From the NCBI RefSeq assembly GCF_963676685.1, contig NC_092345.1, forward strand, positions 46,521,838 to 46,585,837: 64,000 nucleotides of DNA, read 5' to 3'. Each line of letters opens with the position of its first letter. The first letter of the stretch is position 1. Source of the DNA: Mytilus edulis (Eukaryota; Mollusca; Bivalvia; Mytilida; Mytilidae). This document shows positions 1-11,708 of this stretch, piece by piece. The notes below the pieces were generated by a model. That model searched no databases, had not been told where the DNA came from, and saw nothing but the letters and a program-made list of their open reading frames with translations. Position numbers and translations under genes: made by a program.

Positions 1-223
1 AGGTTTTACATAGATATCTAAATACATTTGGAATAACCATTTACGCGTAGTTTTACATAAACTCACTTGAGTCTCTCCGACTAAGTTTAAAAAGACTTAA
101 GTAAGGAAATACGAAAGGAACACGATCCTACATGCAGTACTTACAGTCATTTCAAATTGTAATTTAACATCACTGTTTGCTAAATCAATTTTATTTGTGT
201 TTTATTTTTTTTTTAATTTTTAG

Positions 224-302
224 GAAAATAGATGAGACACTAGATGCCTCAGCATATTCATATTTAGAACTTTACAAAACAACTTCCACACCCACGATTG
301 AG
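224..302 (+). CDS. Gene A exon (VWD domain, strand with YLELYK)
   Basis: The acceptor is TTTTTAG and the donor GAG|GTAAGT. The exon starts with the last base of a split codon and reads KIDETLDASAYSYLELYK and on to PTIE. The paralogous exon in gene B lacks the first four residues (KIDE) because its acceptor lies further downstream. Confidence 0.8.
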
Positions 303-3300
303 GTAAGTATATTAGAACCTAGCAATAATTTACCATAGTTTTACGGATTTTTCTTTATATCAAGTACCACTGAAGCAAACATTACGTCAAGAACTTCGAC
401 TTTATCTGTTCCTAATTATTACTTTGATGTCACGGAATATTTATGTTTCAGTAACAAATAGGAAGAAAACATTTGCCAATTGAATGTAGCTTAACAACTG
501 TTACTCATTACATCCTCCAGGGCATCTGAGAAGTAAAGAAAGTGGTTCCAATTACAAATCGTAAAATTAAGAGAATCTTAGATGGAAATATCAAATGTAG
601 AACATTATAAATAATGGTTAATGCTAACGAATACAATTGTGTTAGTATTTATTATCAGCTGTAACACTAAGCAATTACTTAATACACATGTATCCTTCAT
701 TTTAAATAAACGTTAGAACAATTTACTGTGACAATTCATTTATATATCACTTTGTCAGTAAATGTATCTCATAAAATACACAGGTCCAAGTAAAAAGACA
801 ACCTTGTGGCAATAAAAACTGCTCTTGTGCAATCATTGTTCGTGAAGGGAACGACGCCGTACAAATAGATACCTGCGGGCAGACAACATCAATTATCCCA
901 GAAGTTACGTATTTATCAAACACTTCGGAAAAACACATGAGCATGCACCAAACAGATGACGGATTATTTTTTCGCGTGAGTAAACTATTAGCATTGTTTT
1001 GTCATGTGTATTTACAATTGCGGCAGTTTTACGAACGCTTATGACAATCTGAGTCGGTTCTTTATATAGTACTTTCATTATGTTAAATATGCATTTACGC
1101 TGTGAACTAAACTTTCAAAAAAGTAATTAACACATAAGCATTATTCCTGTAAACTACTTGTAAGTACACTTTTTTTCCAACTGCTATGGTAGTTAATCGT
1201 ATTTAATAAACTCATCATAGATACCAAGATTAAATTTCGTATTTAAGCCAGACGCGTGTTTCGTCTACAAAAGACTCATCAGTGACGCTCGAATTTAAAA
1301 AAGTTAAAAAGGCCAAATAAAGTACGAAGTTGAAGAGCATTGAGGACCCTTACAGTCCACTCAAAACCTTTGTTATACGAGACATGCTAATGTTAGTTTA
1401 CTTTTTCTTTAACATTGTACATGTTATATAAAGGTTATCAAGCAATAGCATGGCAAAACTATTTAATTGCATTATTCTTCATCGAAAATGGCTTGAAATG
1501 TTTTTTGTAACATCCAATTACTAGTAGTATAGTACACTTATTTTCTTGTTCATTTAACTAAAATTTACAGAATTTATTAAACGGTTATATATTAAAACTA
1601 GTGTATACATATGAGCACATATTTCACTTGAATAATACTCATTTGTTGGTTTTTGAGTTACGTTCGTCATAAATTACAGGTCACAGTATTGTCTGGTTCA
1701 AATATAACAGTAAATTTGACCGGGTCGGATCCAGACATGCATGTAGTGTTGTCGATCTTAGACCAAGACAAGAATCCTCCTGGCGGGATTTGTGGGAATG
1801 AAACATGGTTATTTATACCTGGTATTGGAAATGTAGCAGCAAATGGTCAAAAGGAACCAGAATTTCTTAAAGCATGGACGTAAGTATCTCATCATTACAC
1901 CTTTCATTTTTTTCATTAAGTTTATTATGGCACTTGTTTTCTACATTTTTTCTACTCCTTATTTCATATATAAAGTTAAATCTTTGTTGTTGGACTTTAC
2001 AAACCAGACTATTAAGGAAGTAGATTATTTATATTTTTTTTATATTATTTAATGGTTTTGTACCGACCGAAAGCTCTGGGAAATTGTATTAACTAGGAAA
2101 GTCCCTTGTCAAATTGCAAAATCAAAAGCTCAAAAGTCGAAAATGGTGGATTAAAACCTCGTTTTAGAGCTAGCTATACCTTTCACTTATTTGACCATCA
2201 GATGAAGTATGCAACTTCTATGGATAGAATTTCATTATCTTGACAACCTTTTGTTAACAAAACAAACAGAGATAACAGGAACAATGTCAAAAAGATGGGT
2301 ACAGCAGTAAACGTTGTTTATTTTAATCACAATTAAAATAATTTAATATGTCAACAAAGAACAACAAAATGGCATATAGACAAAACACATTAGCAAAAAT
2401 AAAAAACAGGAATACAAAATATGACTATATTTTATTGGCGGAATATATAAGTACCTAGCCACGACAACAGACTATTGCCAACAATGAACTAAACATTAAA
2501 GGTTATACTTTATAAATAAGACAAATAAAAGAACACTTTTACACGTTAGCAAGATAATACACTACGTAAAAAACATATTTACTGAACTTCAATACCATCG
2601 AGTGTTATTTGTGAAGTTGATACGGAATATTTAAAAAAAGGTCTTCGTATCTTCCAAATAGTTTTACATAGTTTGATTATTGCGATTCATAACTGCATTT
2701 TAACTATATTACGAAATGTTAAACTTGGTATTTCGATATCCATGCCAAAGCTATAGGGTCATGTGGTATTTACAGACATTGTTGATTCGATTTTTTTCAA
2801 AAATATTAATCACAAACATTGTCTTCCAATCAGTGGAGCATACACTTCAGTGTTATCCAAAATCTTCTCCCCTAAATGGGCCCTTCATGATGACGTGTTT
2901 TTATTTATTAACGAAATGTCCTATAAACGATATGATCAAATCAGTTGAGTTATTGAAGGTAAAATATTCGGATCCTCTAATGAAATTTGAAAAAAAATAC
3001 CGTCAAGGAATCATTTTTATAAGGTATTTGATAATGTTTCTTACATTTTTGTCACGATTAATACGAAATGAATTTCGGATGGCTCATCTTTGTCCGAAAA
3101 CTCAACACCGGTTATGCTATTACTGTCGATAGGGTAATAACAAATAATTGACTGTGTGTCCCCGCTGATGATAAAAATAGTAATTTGGTACTGGATTAAA
3201 TGAAATTTATATCTCGTTATGAAATTTAGAAATTATTTTTATATTCCGCTGATGTTTAGATCTAATTATTAGTTTGGGTATGGTTATATTATTGATCCTT

Positions 3301-3913
3301 TTTAAAATCGGGTTTGGATTTTAATAAACAAAGTAAAGACATGTTTGTATGTCGACATACGCATGTGGAGCAGTAACATTCATACCACGAAAGGCATAGT
3401 TAACTAAAACTTTGAAGTCGTTTGCACCAAACAACTGCACTTCATTATATTCTTCATTTATTTAAAGGTTGTTTGTATTTATATCTTAATTTATTCTAAT
3501 TTTCCTGGTTGAAAAAGTTTTTTTTATCAAATTTGATCTTGCTAAATTATTAGAATTTTCAAATAAAAATATGACACATTGAAGCTATTTTATATATACC
3601 TATTCTCAATATAAATCATTAACAAAACCAAAATGTGAATAAATCGTTTCAATCATTGTGAAATAACAACAGCAAAACGACAAGAAATGAAGTTATTCTA
3701 CGAATGCAGTTGGGTGAATAAGAAAGATGAAAGGTCATGTTATTTATCTATAGTAACTGAATGTAGTTTTGTTTTAAAATTTCTAATTTCAGTTTACCAC
3801 AGAATGCAAGCATGTTCAAAACTGGTATTTCTTTTGATCAAAATAACAGCATAACAGATATTGGGTATTGTAAATGTGAAGGACCAAACATAACTTGTGG
3901 AACCGTCATATGA
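224..3913 (+). CDS. Gene A: 3' end of a secreted VWD-domain protein (last four exons, 5' part off window)
   Basis: Four exons (224-302, 784-975, 1680-1879, 3793-3913) have AG/GT borders and matching phases (enters at phase 2, then 0, 0, 2), giving about 196 residues up to TGA at 3911-3913. The order fits the second half of a von Willebrand D-like domain: a strand ending YLELYK, a Cys-rich stretch with PCGNKNCSCA and REGNDAVQIDTCG, a beta-rich exon with GGICGN and EFLKAWT (the GLCG and SW motifs of VWD), and a short tail with CKC and a final Cys. N-glycosylation sequons (NIT, NLT, NET) suggest an extracellular protein. No membrane segment follows. AATAAA signals lie at 3916-3921 and 3923-3928. 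Naming by resemblance to VWDE-like proteins is from memory; the exact ligand or role is unknown. Confidence 0.8.
784..975 (+). CDS. Gene A exon (Cys-rich part of VWD domain)
   Basis: The exon has 192 nt, is phase 0 at both ends, and sits between ACACAG and GTGAGT. It encodes VQVKRQPCGNKNCSCA followed by REGNDAVQIDTCG and ends DDGLFFR. The same exon occurs three more times in the window (26435, 29730, 30948), which is strong support that it is a real exon. Confidence 0.88.
1210..1380. repeat. Dispersed bivalve-type repeat in gene A intron
   Basis: This stretch has the form TAGATACCAAGATTAAAT, then CATCAGTGACGCTCGAAT and GAAGAGCATTGAGGACCC, which I recall as very abundant in mussel sequence. 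The same insertion is at the matching place in gene B (about 26870-27030), so it predates the duplication of the locus. A degenerate piece lies near 22900. Confidence 0.6.
1680..1879 (+). CDS. Gene A exon (VWD domain, GGICGN motif)
   Basis: The exon has 200 nt between ATTACAG and GTAAGT, enters in phase 0 and leaves in phase 2. It encodes VTVLSGSNITVNLTGSD, then the GGICGN motif and EFLKAWT, matching the conserved GLCG and following Trp of VWD domains. Gene B repeats it at 27331-27530 with few changes (for example NETW to NEIW, which removes a glycosylation sequon). Confidence 0.88.
1880..3792. other. Gene A last intron, no gene seen
   Basis: The first about 1.2 kb is closely matched by 27531-28770 in gene B, where homology breaks off. 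A piece near 2080-2200 belongs to a dispersed family with further copies at 33.4, 33.8, 37.0 and 38.2 kb. Open frames here are not conserved in length between the two copies and are not called. Confidence 0.5.
3793..3913 (+). CDS. Gene A terminal exon and stop
   Basis: The acceptor TTTCAG is followed by one base that completes a Thr codon, then LPQNASMFKTGISFD, a YCKCEG stretch, a final Cys and TGA. Polyadenylation hexamers follow within 15 bases. The gene B counterpart (34990) has an 8-nt deletion that destroys the Cys-rich end. Confidence 0.85.
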
Positions 3914-3939
3914 AAAATAAAAAATAAATGAACAAAATA

Positions 3940-6900
3940 TAGCCATACTTATTATGGTCAGGTTACAGAAAATGGGTCAAAGATTTTGTTTTTGAATACA
4001 CATGCCTTATGTTAATCTTGAACAAAGAAAAATAATGCATTTGTCTCTTTTATTTTTTGAAATGTTGTCGTACCCATTCTTTTGAAATAGATTTGTTTTT
4101 AAAGCTCATAAAATGGGTGAAACGCGTTATCAAAATACACAAAATATGTATGTCTGCATGTCTGCATGTCTGTATTGCCGTCTTCTTTCATATGACATGA
4201 TAACATGTAATATCACAACTTGCAATAGATGCTTGTATCATAAAACTTTACATAAGATTGCTTTCGGAATGAATGATTGCAAAAAGGTATAACAAAAATA
4301 CCAGAAAATTTACATGAATGACAAGGTGACAACTTAAATTGCTAAATAACAAAAAAAACACGCTGCTCAACAATCATTACAACATAGAAAATAAACGAAC
4401 TAATGCTATGAATTGCCTCTATGATTGTTTTTGATATACTAGCATTCGAAATAGATAGAAACGTTTGCGCGTACAAGTTGTGTCTGTATATTTCATATTT
4501 GAAATCTATGTTTAGAAATAAATTTCTAACTGTATTAAAATTCCGCAAATACGTTATAAATGTTTAGAGAATGATTATGATTTCATTATAGATACCAGGA
4601 TTGAAAATTTTTACAACTAAGGAAGATTCATTAGTTATGCTCGAGTACAAAATGGTATTAACAATATATGTATTCTTTAAAATTCTGCGGAACTTCTGGA
4701 TAGTTTTTATTTCAGTCTGTTTCTGAAATTAACTCTAACATAACTTTTGATTTTTTAACCTTGCACACCACCATTCCCTGTGAAATTATAATTGTTTTGA
4801 ATATACATTAAACGACAAAATTTCTTCATATGTAACGTTTACATTTTCTGACGCCAAACACGCGAAACAATGAATGTGTTTTTTTTAATTTGATAGATGC
4901 TTTTTTGTAAATGTTTGTTTGTTTTGAGATTGTAACACAGTGATGACTGCTGTAATTATTTTGTGAATATTTGATGATGCGACTGTCATATAAGTGAGAG
5001 GCTTAGCGCTATACAACCAGGTTCAATCCACAATTTTCCACATTTGAAAATGCCTGTACCAAATCAGGAATATGACAGTTGTTGTCCATTCGTTTGATGT
5101 GTTTTATCATTTGATTTTACCATTTGATTAGGTACTTTCCGTTTTGACTTTTCCTCGGAGTTAAGTGGTTTTGTGATTTCACTTTTTAAAAGGTGTTTTA
5201 AATAAACGTTAGCTTTTCAATTGTTTAAATTCATCGTCTAACAAATTGACAAACGAGAAACATAGGTAATAAGGTTATATACGGGGATCAAAAGTCGAGA
5301 CAAGGTATGCTTTTTCCCACGGTGTCGATGGCATCGGCGGTTTAAGCGTAGTCAACCATGTAGTATGTTGTTTTGAGGTCAGTTAATGGGAACCACTAAT
5401 TGTAAATCAATGATATTTATCATGCAGTTGTATTAGCATAATCTTGTCTCATTTTCATGGTGATTATTTGGCCCCGCATCTTAGGTTTTCGAAAATACCG
5501 CTCTGCTCTTGTCATGTGAAATTTTAGTACAGAAATGTTGTCTTTTCGTGAATATTACAATTACAATTTCGTGACTGAAGGCAATGAGACATTAAGATTT
5601 GCCTTGTACTCCGTCTGTTCTTGTATCTGTCTTCATTTCCGTCACTTCTTACGTCCGTTCGTCCAATTTTAGTTTCAGCACTCGAATTCAAGTTTTCCTG
5701 GTCTTTATTTTATGAAACTGATACACAATGATTGGAACCATAAGTCCGAATTTGGTCAGTGAGCTATATACCGTTTTATAGTTATCGTCTTTTTTAACTT
5801 AGCAAGTTTCGACATTGTAACTTCACATCCATATTTTGTGAAACTCATATTCTATGATTTGAACCACGACAAGCAGACAGAGTTCGAATTTGGGCAGTGA
5901 GTCATTTACCGTTCATAGATCGTTCTGGACTTGTGCTTTATTTTGTTTAGAATATTAGGTTTAAATGGTGGTTTTCGTGTACTTAGACACATTATTCTTT
6001 TATATATATATACAATTTAAAGAAAGGATTGTCTCAATTTCTGCACATATATTACAATCTTCTTTAAAATCTATTCACATTCAGTGTTAAAATCGGGATA
6101 AGTTCCATTGAAATTGCTCACTTCATAATCGTTAATCTTTGCTGCATATCAATCGGTTCCTTTGGGAATTTTTTACATGAACTTTTCTGATGTAGATGCA
6201 TTTATAAACGGATACGAATTCTAGAGATGTATACAACCAGCATAAACGTAAATTGAAGTAGCTACTATAGGATTTTATTTGAATATCAACGTTTTTACAC
6301 AAAGGTCATTCAACCATCAGTACTCGACGTTTGGTATTTCTGGAGGTAAATGAAAATATTACATGGAAAATATGTTTTATTTCAATGAAATTTTTACTAT
6401 GTATTGAAAAGAAAACAGGTTCTTAATAGGTAGAATATAATTTTGTCCGACAGAATTCACCTTACCTTCTACATGTATCAATTTTAAGTACTCTACTGAT
6501 CTCATAGTCGACACGTTCATTATGGAAGTTGTAAAAAAAATATCTAAAGAAAATTTATTAGCAATTTTAATTTTTTCATTATCAAACATATTTTTTAAAT
6601 GAATGACCACCTTAAGTAGAAGTTACATCCGTGGTTCAAGTTGTACTGCCAAGAATATTTTGTGCATGTGAGAAGGTTCCGATCGGCTTTTGTGACCGTT
6701 TAAAATATCTAATAATGTACTTAAATGTAGTTTTTTTTTCTTTCTCTTTCTTGAAAAAAAAATGAAAAGAAAAAATCGTCTAGGTTCAATACATTCAATA
6801 ACAAGCAACTTAAAACAACTCCCTCTGTGTTGTTTCGATGCGCGTTCTACAATACTGTTCATTTGAAAACATGTAGAACGAAAAACAAATAAATAAGCGT

Positions 6901-8408
6901 GCTCCCTGAGATCTGTTTCTGGTTTAAGGCACTTTGTTTGTGTTCGTGTTGTTTAGTTTTTTGTATCCTATGTCCATTATCATCAACATCAAATTATTGA
7001 CTATCAACAAAGGTAGAATTTTCACTCTTGTCAACTGTCCTTGCAATAATAAGAAGTGTCAAACTCTAAAGAGTAACACCCAACATTTTCAGAGACGCCT
7101 TAGCCAAGATTGCCAAGGCTGAACCTAATTTATTGCCTTAAATTTTGTGCTTAACAATTGTATATTATGTGCGTATCTGAAAATTCTTTCTCCTGGTAAT
7201 AATCGTTTTTAAATTTGTAATTTACCTCTTCGCAACATGTACATCAGGATTTGCTTACCTTTCTGGAGACAAGAGATCACCCCCTTTTAATGGTTCGTGT
7301 TGCACAGTCTGTATAATATGTTTTGTGTACAATTGTTTGTTTGGTGGTCTTTTTCTTTTTAAGGCATGGCGTTGTCAGTTGTTTCGACTTATGAGTTTAA
7401 ATGTCTCCCTGGTATCTTACGTCTTTCATTTCCTCCCATTAAGGATGACTTCACGTTCCATATACATATATATTTTTTAACAAACCAAAGCACGTTATAA
7501 CCAGTGGAACAAGCTATTTGTTGTTGATACTGTAGAGGTCATGGCGATTCAAATGTACTTATGAAAATATTTTAAGTTGTAGCATAAAAAAACAGTAATA
7601 GGCAAAACAAATGGATTACCGCTTTCTTGCTTTCTTTATAACCTTTACACCGAGAATCAAAATTTTGATATAAATAAAAATCTATAAAAAGATTTGTATG
7701 ATATAATAGTTATGTACCGACCGTGCAAGAACTGTATAGTCAGTCAAGGTCGTTAAAAACTTCCATTTGTTGTTGGTAGTCATGTGGAAATCACGAACCA
7801 TGCGAAAACGTTATACAAAATGTCTAGTTATATGTTAATAACTATAAGATAATTTACAGTTACAGGAAAGACATTTTCTGTAGAAAAAGTAATCTTGAAC
7901 ACGAATTAGAATCATTGTATTATGTTCGACAACTAAACAATGTAGATGTGAGTCCTGTCAAAGATCTTTTCATTATATGTATTTATACTATTTTAATATT
8001 GTTAGATGAGAGGAAACAGCAGTTGACCGATACTCAAATCTCAAAAACCAATTAAGAAGATACATAATATAGATACACCAAATAAAGAGCGAAATAGGTT
8101 TCGTCGACCTATTATCACTCAATTTCTTCCCGCGTCAGATTGAAGTTCTTACTTATTTGTATTACGTCAAAACTTGTTCGAAGAAATCAATATAATCCCT
8201 CTAACCCACAACCATCTTATGCCACAACTGATTAAGTTATCAAAAACATGGAAAGCTGAACCTATTTACTAAAGAAGCACTAAGTCAGGCCAGGCCATTC
8301 ATATTTTTAAACAAAACAAAAAACGATTCTACACATGCTTTAACATTGTAAATAACTTATTGACACTTTCTTTAATATAATAAAACAAATATATGAAATT
8401 AGAAACAG
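3940..8408. other. Intergenic stretch between genes A and B, repeat fragments only
   Basis: No exon was recognised. A dispersed repeat lies at about 4975-5170 (TTAGCGCTATACAACCAGG to TTTTCCTCGGAGTT). Another, about 5580-5960, recurs at 36350-36720 downstream of gene B, showing that the locus duplication extends past the gene ends. A short fragment near 7370-7430 resembles the inverted tail of the retroelement at 25.4 kb. Confidence 0.5.
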
Positions 8409-9527
8409 AGGTAATTGTTGCTCACCTGGCCCATAGGGCCAAGTGACCTTTTCTCATCACTTTTATTTGTTTACAAAAATCTTCTGGTCTGAATCCACTG
8501 GGCCAAATTTTACCAAACTGAGCCAAATTTATCATTGTGGTATCTTGTTTTAAAAAATGTGTTCAGTGACCCTGCCAACCAACCAAGATGGCCTCCATGG
8601 CTAAAAATAAAACATAGGGGTAAAATGTAGATGTTGGCTTATATCTTTAAAACCAAGAGCAAATCTGACGGGTGAAAATTGTTTATCAGATCAAGATCTA
8701 TCTACCCTGAAATTTTCAGATGAATCGGACAACCCGTTGTTAGGTTGCTGCCCCTGAATTGGTTATTTTAAGGAAATTCTGCCGTTTTTGGTTATTACCT
8801 TGAATATTATTATAGATAGTGATAAACTGTAAACAGTAATAATGTTCAGCAAAGTAAGATCTACAAATAAGTCAACATGACCAAACTTGGCCACAATCAT
8901 CATTAGGGTATTTAGTTTTAAAATTGTGTCCGATGATCCTGCCCGCAAAGCAAGATGTCCGACATGGCTAAAAATAGTTCCTAGGGTAAAATGCAGTTTT
9001 TTACTCATATCTCTGAAACCAAAGCATTTAGAGCAAACATGTCAAGAATAAAATTGTTCAAGATCTATCTGACATGAAATTTTCAGACCATTTAGGCAAC
9101 CTGCTGTTGGGTTGCTGCCCCTGAATTGGTAATTTTAAGAAAATTTTGCAGCTTTTGGTTATTATCTTGAATATTATTATAGATGGAGATAACCTGTAAA
9201 CAGCATTACTGTACAGCAAAGTAAGACCTAAAAAAAGGTCAACATGACCAAAATGACCCCTTAAGGAGCTGTTGCACTTTATAGTAATTTTTTAACAATT
9301 TTCATAAGTTTTGTAAATTTTTACAAATATTTTCCACTGTAACTACTGGGCAAAGTTCATTATAGATAGAGATACTTGTAATTGTAAGCAGCAAGAATGT
9401 TCCGTAAAGTAAGATCTACAAACACATCACCATCACAAAAACACAATTTTGTCATGAACCCATCTGTGTCCTTTGTTTAATATGCACATAGACCAAGGTG
9501 AGCAACACAGGCTCTTTAGAGCCTCTA
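8409..9527. mobile_element. Non-autonomous element with GTTGCTCACC inverted ends
   Basis: The left end contains GTTGCTCACCTGGCCC and the right end the inverse AAGGTGAGCAACACAGGC. Inside are two diverged copies of an about 360-bp unit (starts near 8640 and 9000), each with TTGCTGCCCCTGAATTGGT and ATTATTATAGATRG. No coding frame is seen. From memory this is one of the commonest bivalve repeats; its class is not settled by the sequence. Confidence 0.65.
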
Positions 9528-10796
9528 AATCATATGTTTTTCAGATAAGAAGTGTCTTTTTTGTCATTGTTTTCCTGGAACTAGTTTGATTTCAGGCAAC
9601 AAAAGACAGGATGCAGTATATTTGTAGTATTAAATGTCATCTTGGTATAAAATTGAAATTACATAATTTAACATAGAAAGCAATGAGCTATGCATAAATA
9701 GTTAATTCCTTAAGTTTTGGGATCATTTATACGTACTACGATATCATTGAGATATTTGAGTATTTGGTTATTTGTAAAATTTTTGAAATGAACTTTGTTT
9801 TCATAGGATAAATGTACACTTACAGAAGAACATAGTTAATGTCTTGATGTATTAAGCGCCATACAAACATCAATGAAGAACAGAAAAATATAATCAACAA
9901 GCATCACAAAATATAAGGGTTATAGGGTGTAGTAGCGTGTATGTAATAATCGTGAATAAGATATTGTTTTACGTTGAACGCTTTTATGGCAATATTGAAT
10001 ATACTGCTAAAATGACATAATTACATGACATGACAGGAATACAGTACAAAAAATGCAAGTACATTCAGGACAGAGAAACACATAAATCACCCAATTATTG
10101 CATAGCATCAAATATGCATTAATCGGCTCCCATTATTATACATTTTCTTTCTTAAATTGAAATTGAAAGTGCTATCATAAAAAAGTAAGGTTCAGAAAAT
10201 GAATGAATCTTTCGTATGTTTTATATTGTCGATGAGTTAAAAGTACATATTCGTCGATTTTACCGCTGAATGATTGATCTTTTACTATTTAGAGACAGAA
10301 GCTAGTTTACCAGTGTAGCGGTTGAAAACTTTTATGAATAATCTATGGCCCGACTCTGAGGTTCTAAGTAACAAGCAGAATATACCAAAGCCCGTCAGAC
10401 GTAATAGCAACCTAGGGCACATAGTGATGGACTTTTCCTGCGAACTGTAAAAATAGTAAGGCGTTGTTGTCGACCTATATGATTTGTCTGTGAATCTGTT
10501 GATAAAAAATGGTTATTCTGCCTCACATCTTTAAAATGGACGAATGTAGTTGTCTGATAGGTAAATAACGTCATCATGATGAGGACCTCCTGCTAGGCTG
10601 ATCCGGTCTTTTAACATTGCCGTGAAATTTTCAACTAGATTCACATGAATATAGGTTACTACTGTTTTTTTGTCAGTTATCTAACAAGGTTATTAGGTAA
10701 TAGATAAAACATTGCACTAATGAAATGATCGTGATTTACGGATCAATGTGAGACGAAGATTATAACCAAGCATGTAAGTCATTCGCTAAAATAAGT

Positions 10797-10999
10797 ACTG
10801 TGGATTCATTATTATTCGTTGGGTACCATTTTTTTGTGGGAACAGGTTAACCATGAATTCAAATCTTCAACGAATAACAAATTTCCTATTGGTTTTTATG
10901 CAGAGACTGGACAAAGCACAAAACCAAAATATCAGTGCAAATGTAAGTTTTCATCAATCCACGAAATGTGATACCCACGAAAATAAATGAATACACAGT
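10797..10999. mobile_element. MITE with CTGTGGATTCATT ends
   Basis: This is a 203-bp unit beginning ACTGTGGATTCATT and ending with the near inverse AATGAATACACAGT. The interior has ATTCGTTGG and CCACGAAA motifs. I recall it as a common bivalve MITE. A GTAAGT inside it (near 10940) could be mistaken for a splice donor. Confidence 0.65.
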
Positions 11000-11578
11000 T
11001 CTAAACTTTAGTATTTTTGATGAGTTTTATTATTTCTAATTAAGGTAAACATTAAACAAATTGGAATGTATATTACATACGACATTTTAATGCTGAAAGG
11101 CAATTTTCAACGCGGCGTTTTCAAGTCTATATAATGTTACATTCCACATCACAGTTTTTTTCCAGTCAGTTTTATTTTTCACTCTATTAAATATATATAT
11201 ATAAAAAGTCCTTTAACAAGACCACGTTACAATTATCATCGAATGCAATTTCCGACTAATAAACAGGTTTTAACTTTTAATGGACAAAACAAGAGGTTCC
11301 TAAAATGAAGCATTTCATCCTTCAGAGCTGGTCTTAGTTCATTTTCTGTATTTGTTAGAATCTGCTACTGTACATTTTAGTTGGTGGCTGGGGAAAGCGT
11401 TGCGTTTTCTTGTGATAATTTTTATAATTCGGTCTAATCTTCATTAATTAGACAGAAGAAAGATTGTGCTTTTCATATCCGTATATAATGCACATTATCT
11501 TAAAAATAGCTTAACCTTATGTTCATACTAATAGAACAAGTAAGTTTTGAAGATAACAAACAGTATCATTCACTTCAG

Positions 11579-11708
11579 GAAAATATTCCGATTTCTTATT
11601 ACTGTATCATTGATTTCGTCAGCGGAAGGTGGAAATCTGTGTCTATATTGTGACCATGCACTAATTCCGCAGGATTGTGCACGTGTTGTTAGGTGTAAAG
11701 CTGACGAA
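11579..11708 (+). CDS. Gene B exon: signal peptide and start of Ly6 domain 1
   Basis: The exon reads KIFRFLITVSLISSAEGG, a hydrophobic stretch with a plausible cleavage after SSA, then LCLYCDH and VVRCKADE, the CxxC opening of a three-finger fold. The acceptor is CTTCAG and the donor GAA|GTAAGT. There is no Met in frame after the upstream stop, so the initiator must be in an upstream exon; I could not identify it. Confidence 0.75.

Noticed and set aside
747-944. Minus-strand frame opposite the Cys-rich VWD exon, also at 26398-26595
   Set aside because: It is the shadow of the plus-strand exon, which has correct splice borders and family motifs.
2716-3132. 138-codon open frame in the gene A intron
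   Set aside because: The paralogous copy at 28367 is shortened, differences are spread over all codon positions, and no splice or family evidence supports it.
11529-11541. Possible initiator exon just before the signal-peptide exon of gene B (ATGTTCATACTAATAG with GTAAGT)
   Set aside because: It would leave an intron of about 40 bases and join in the wrong phase, giving a stop within domain 1.
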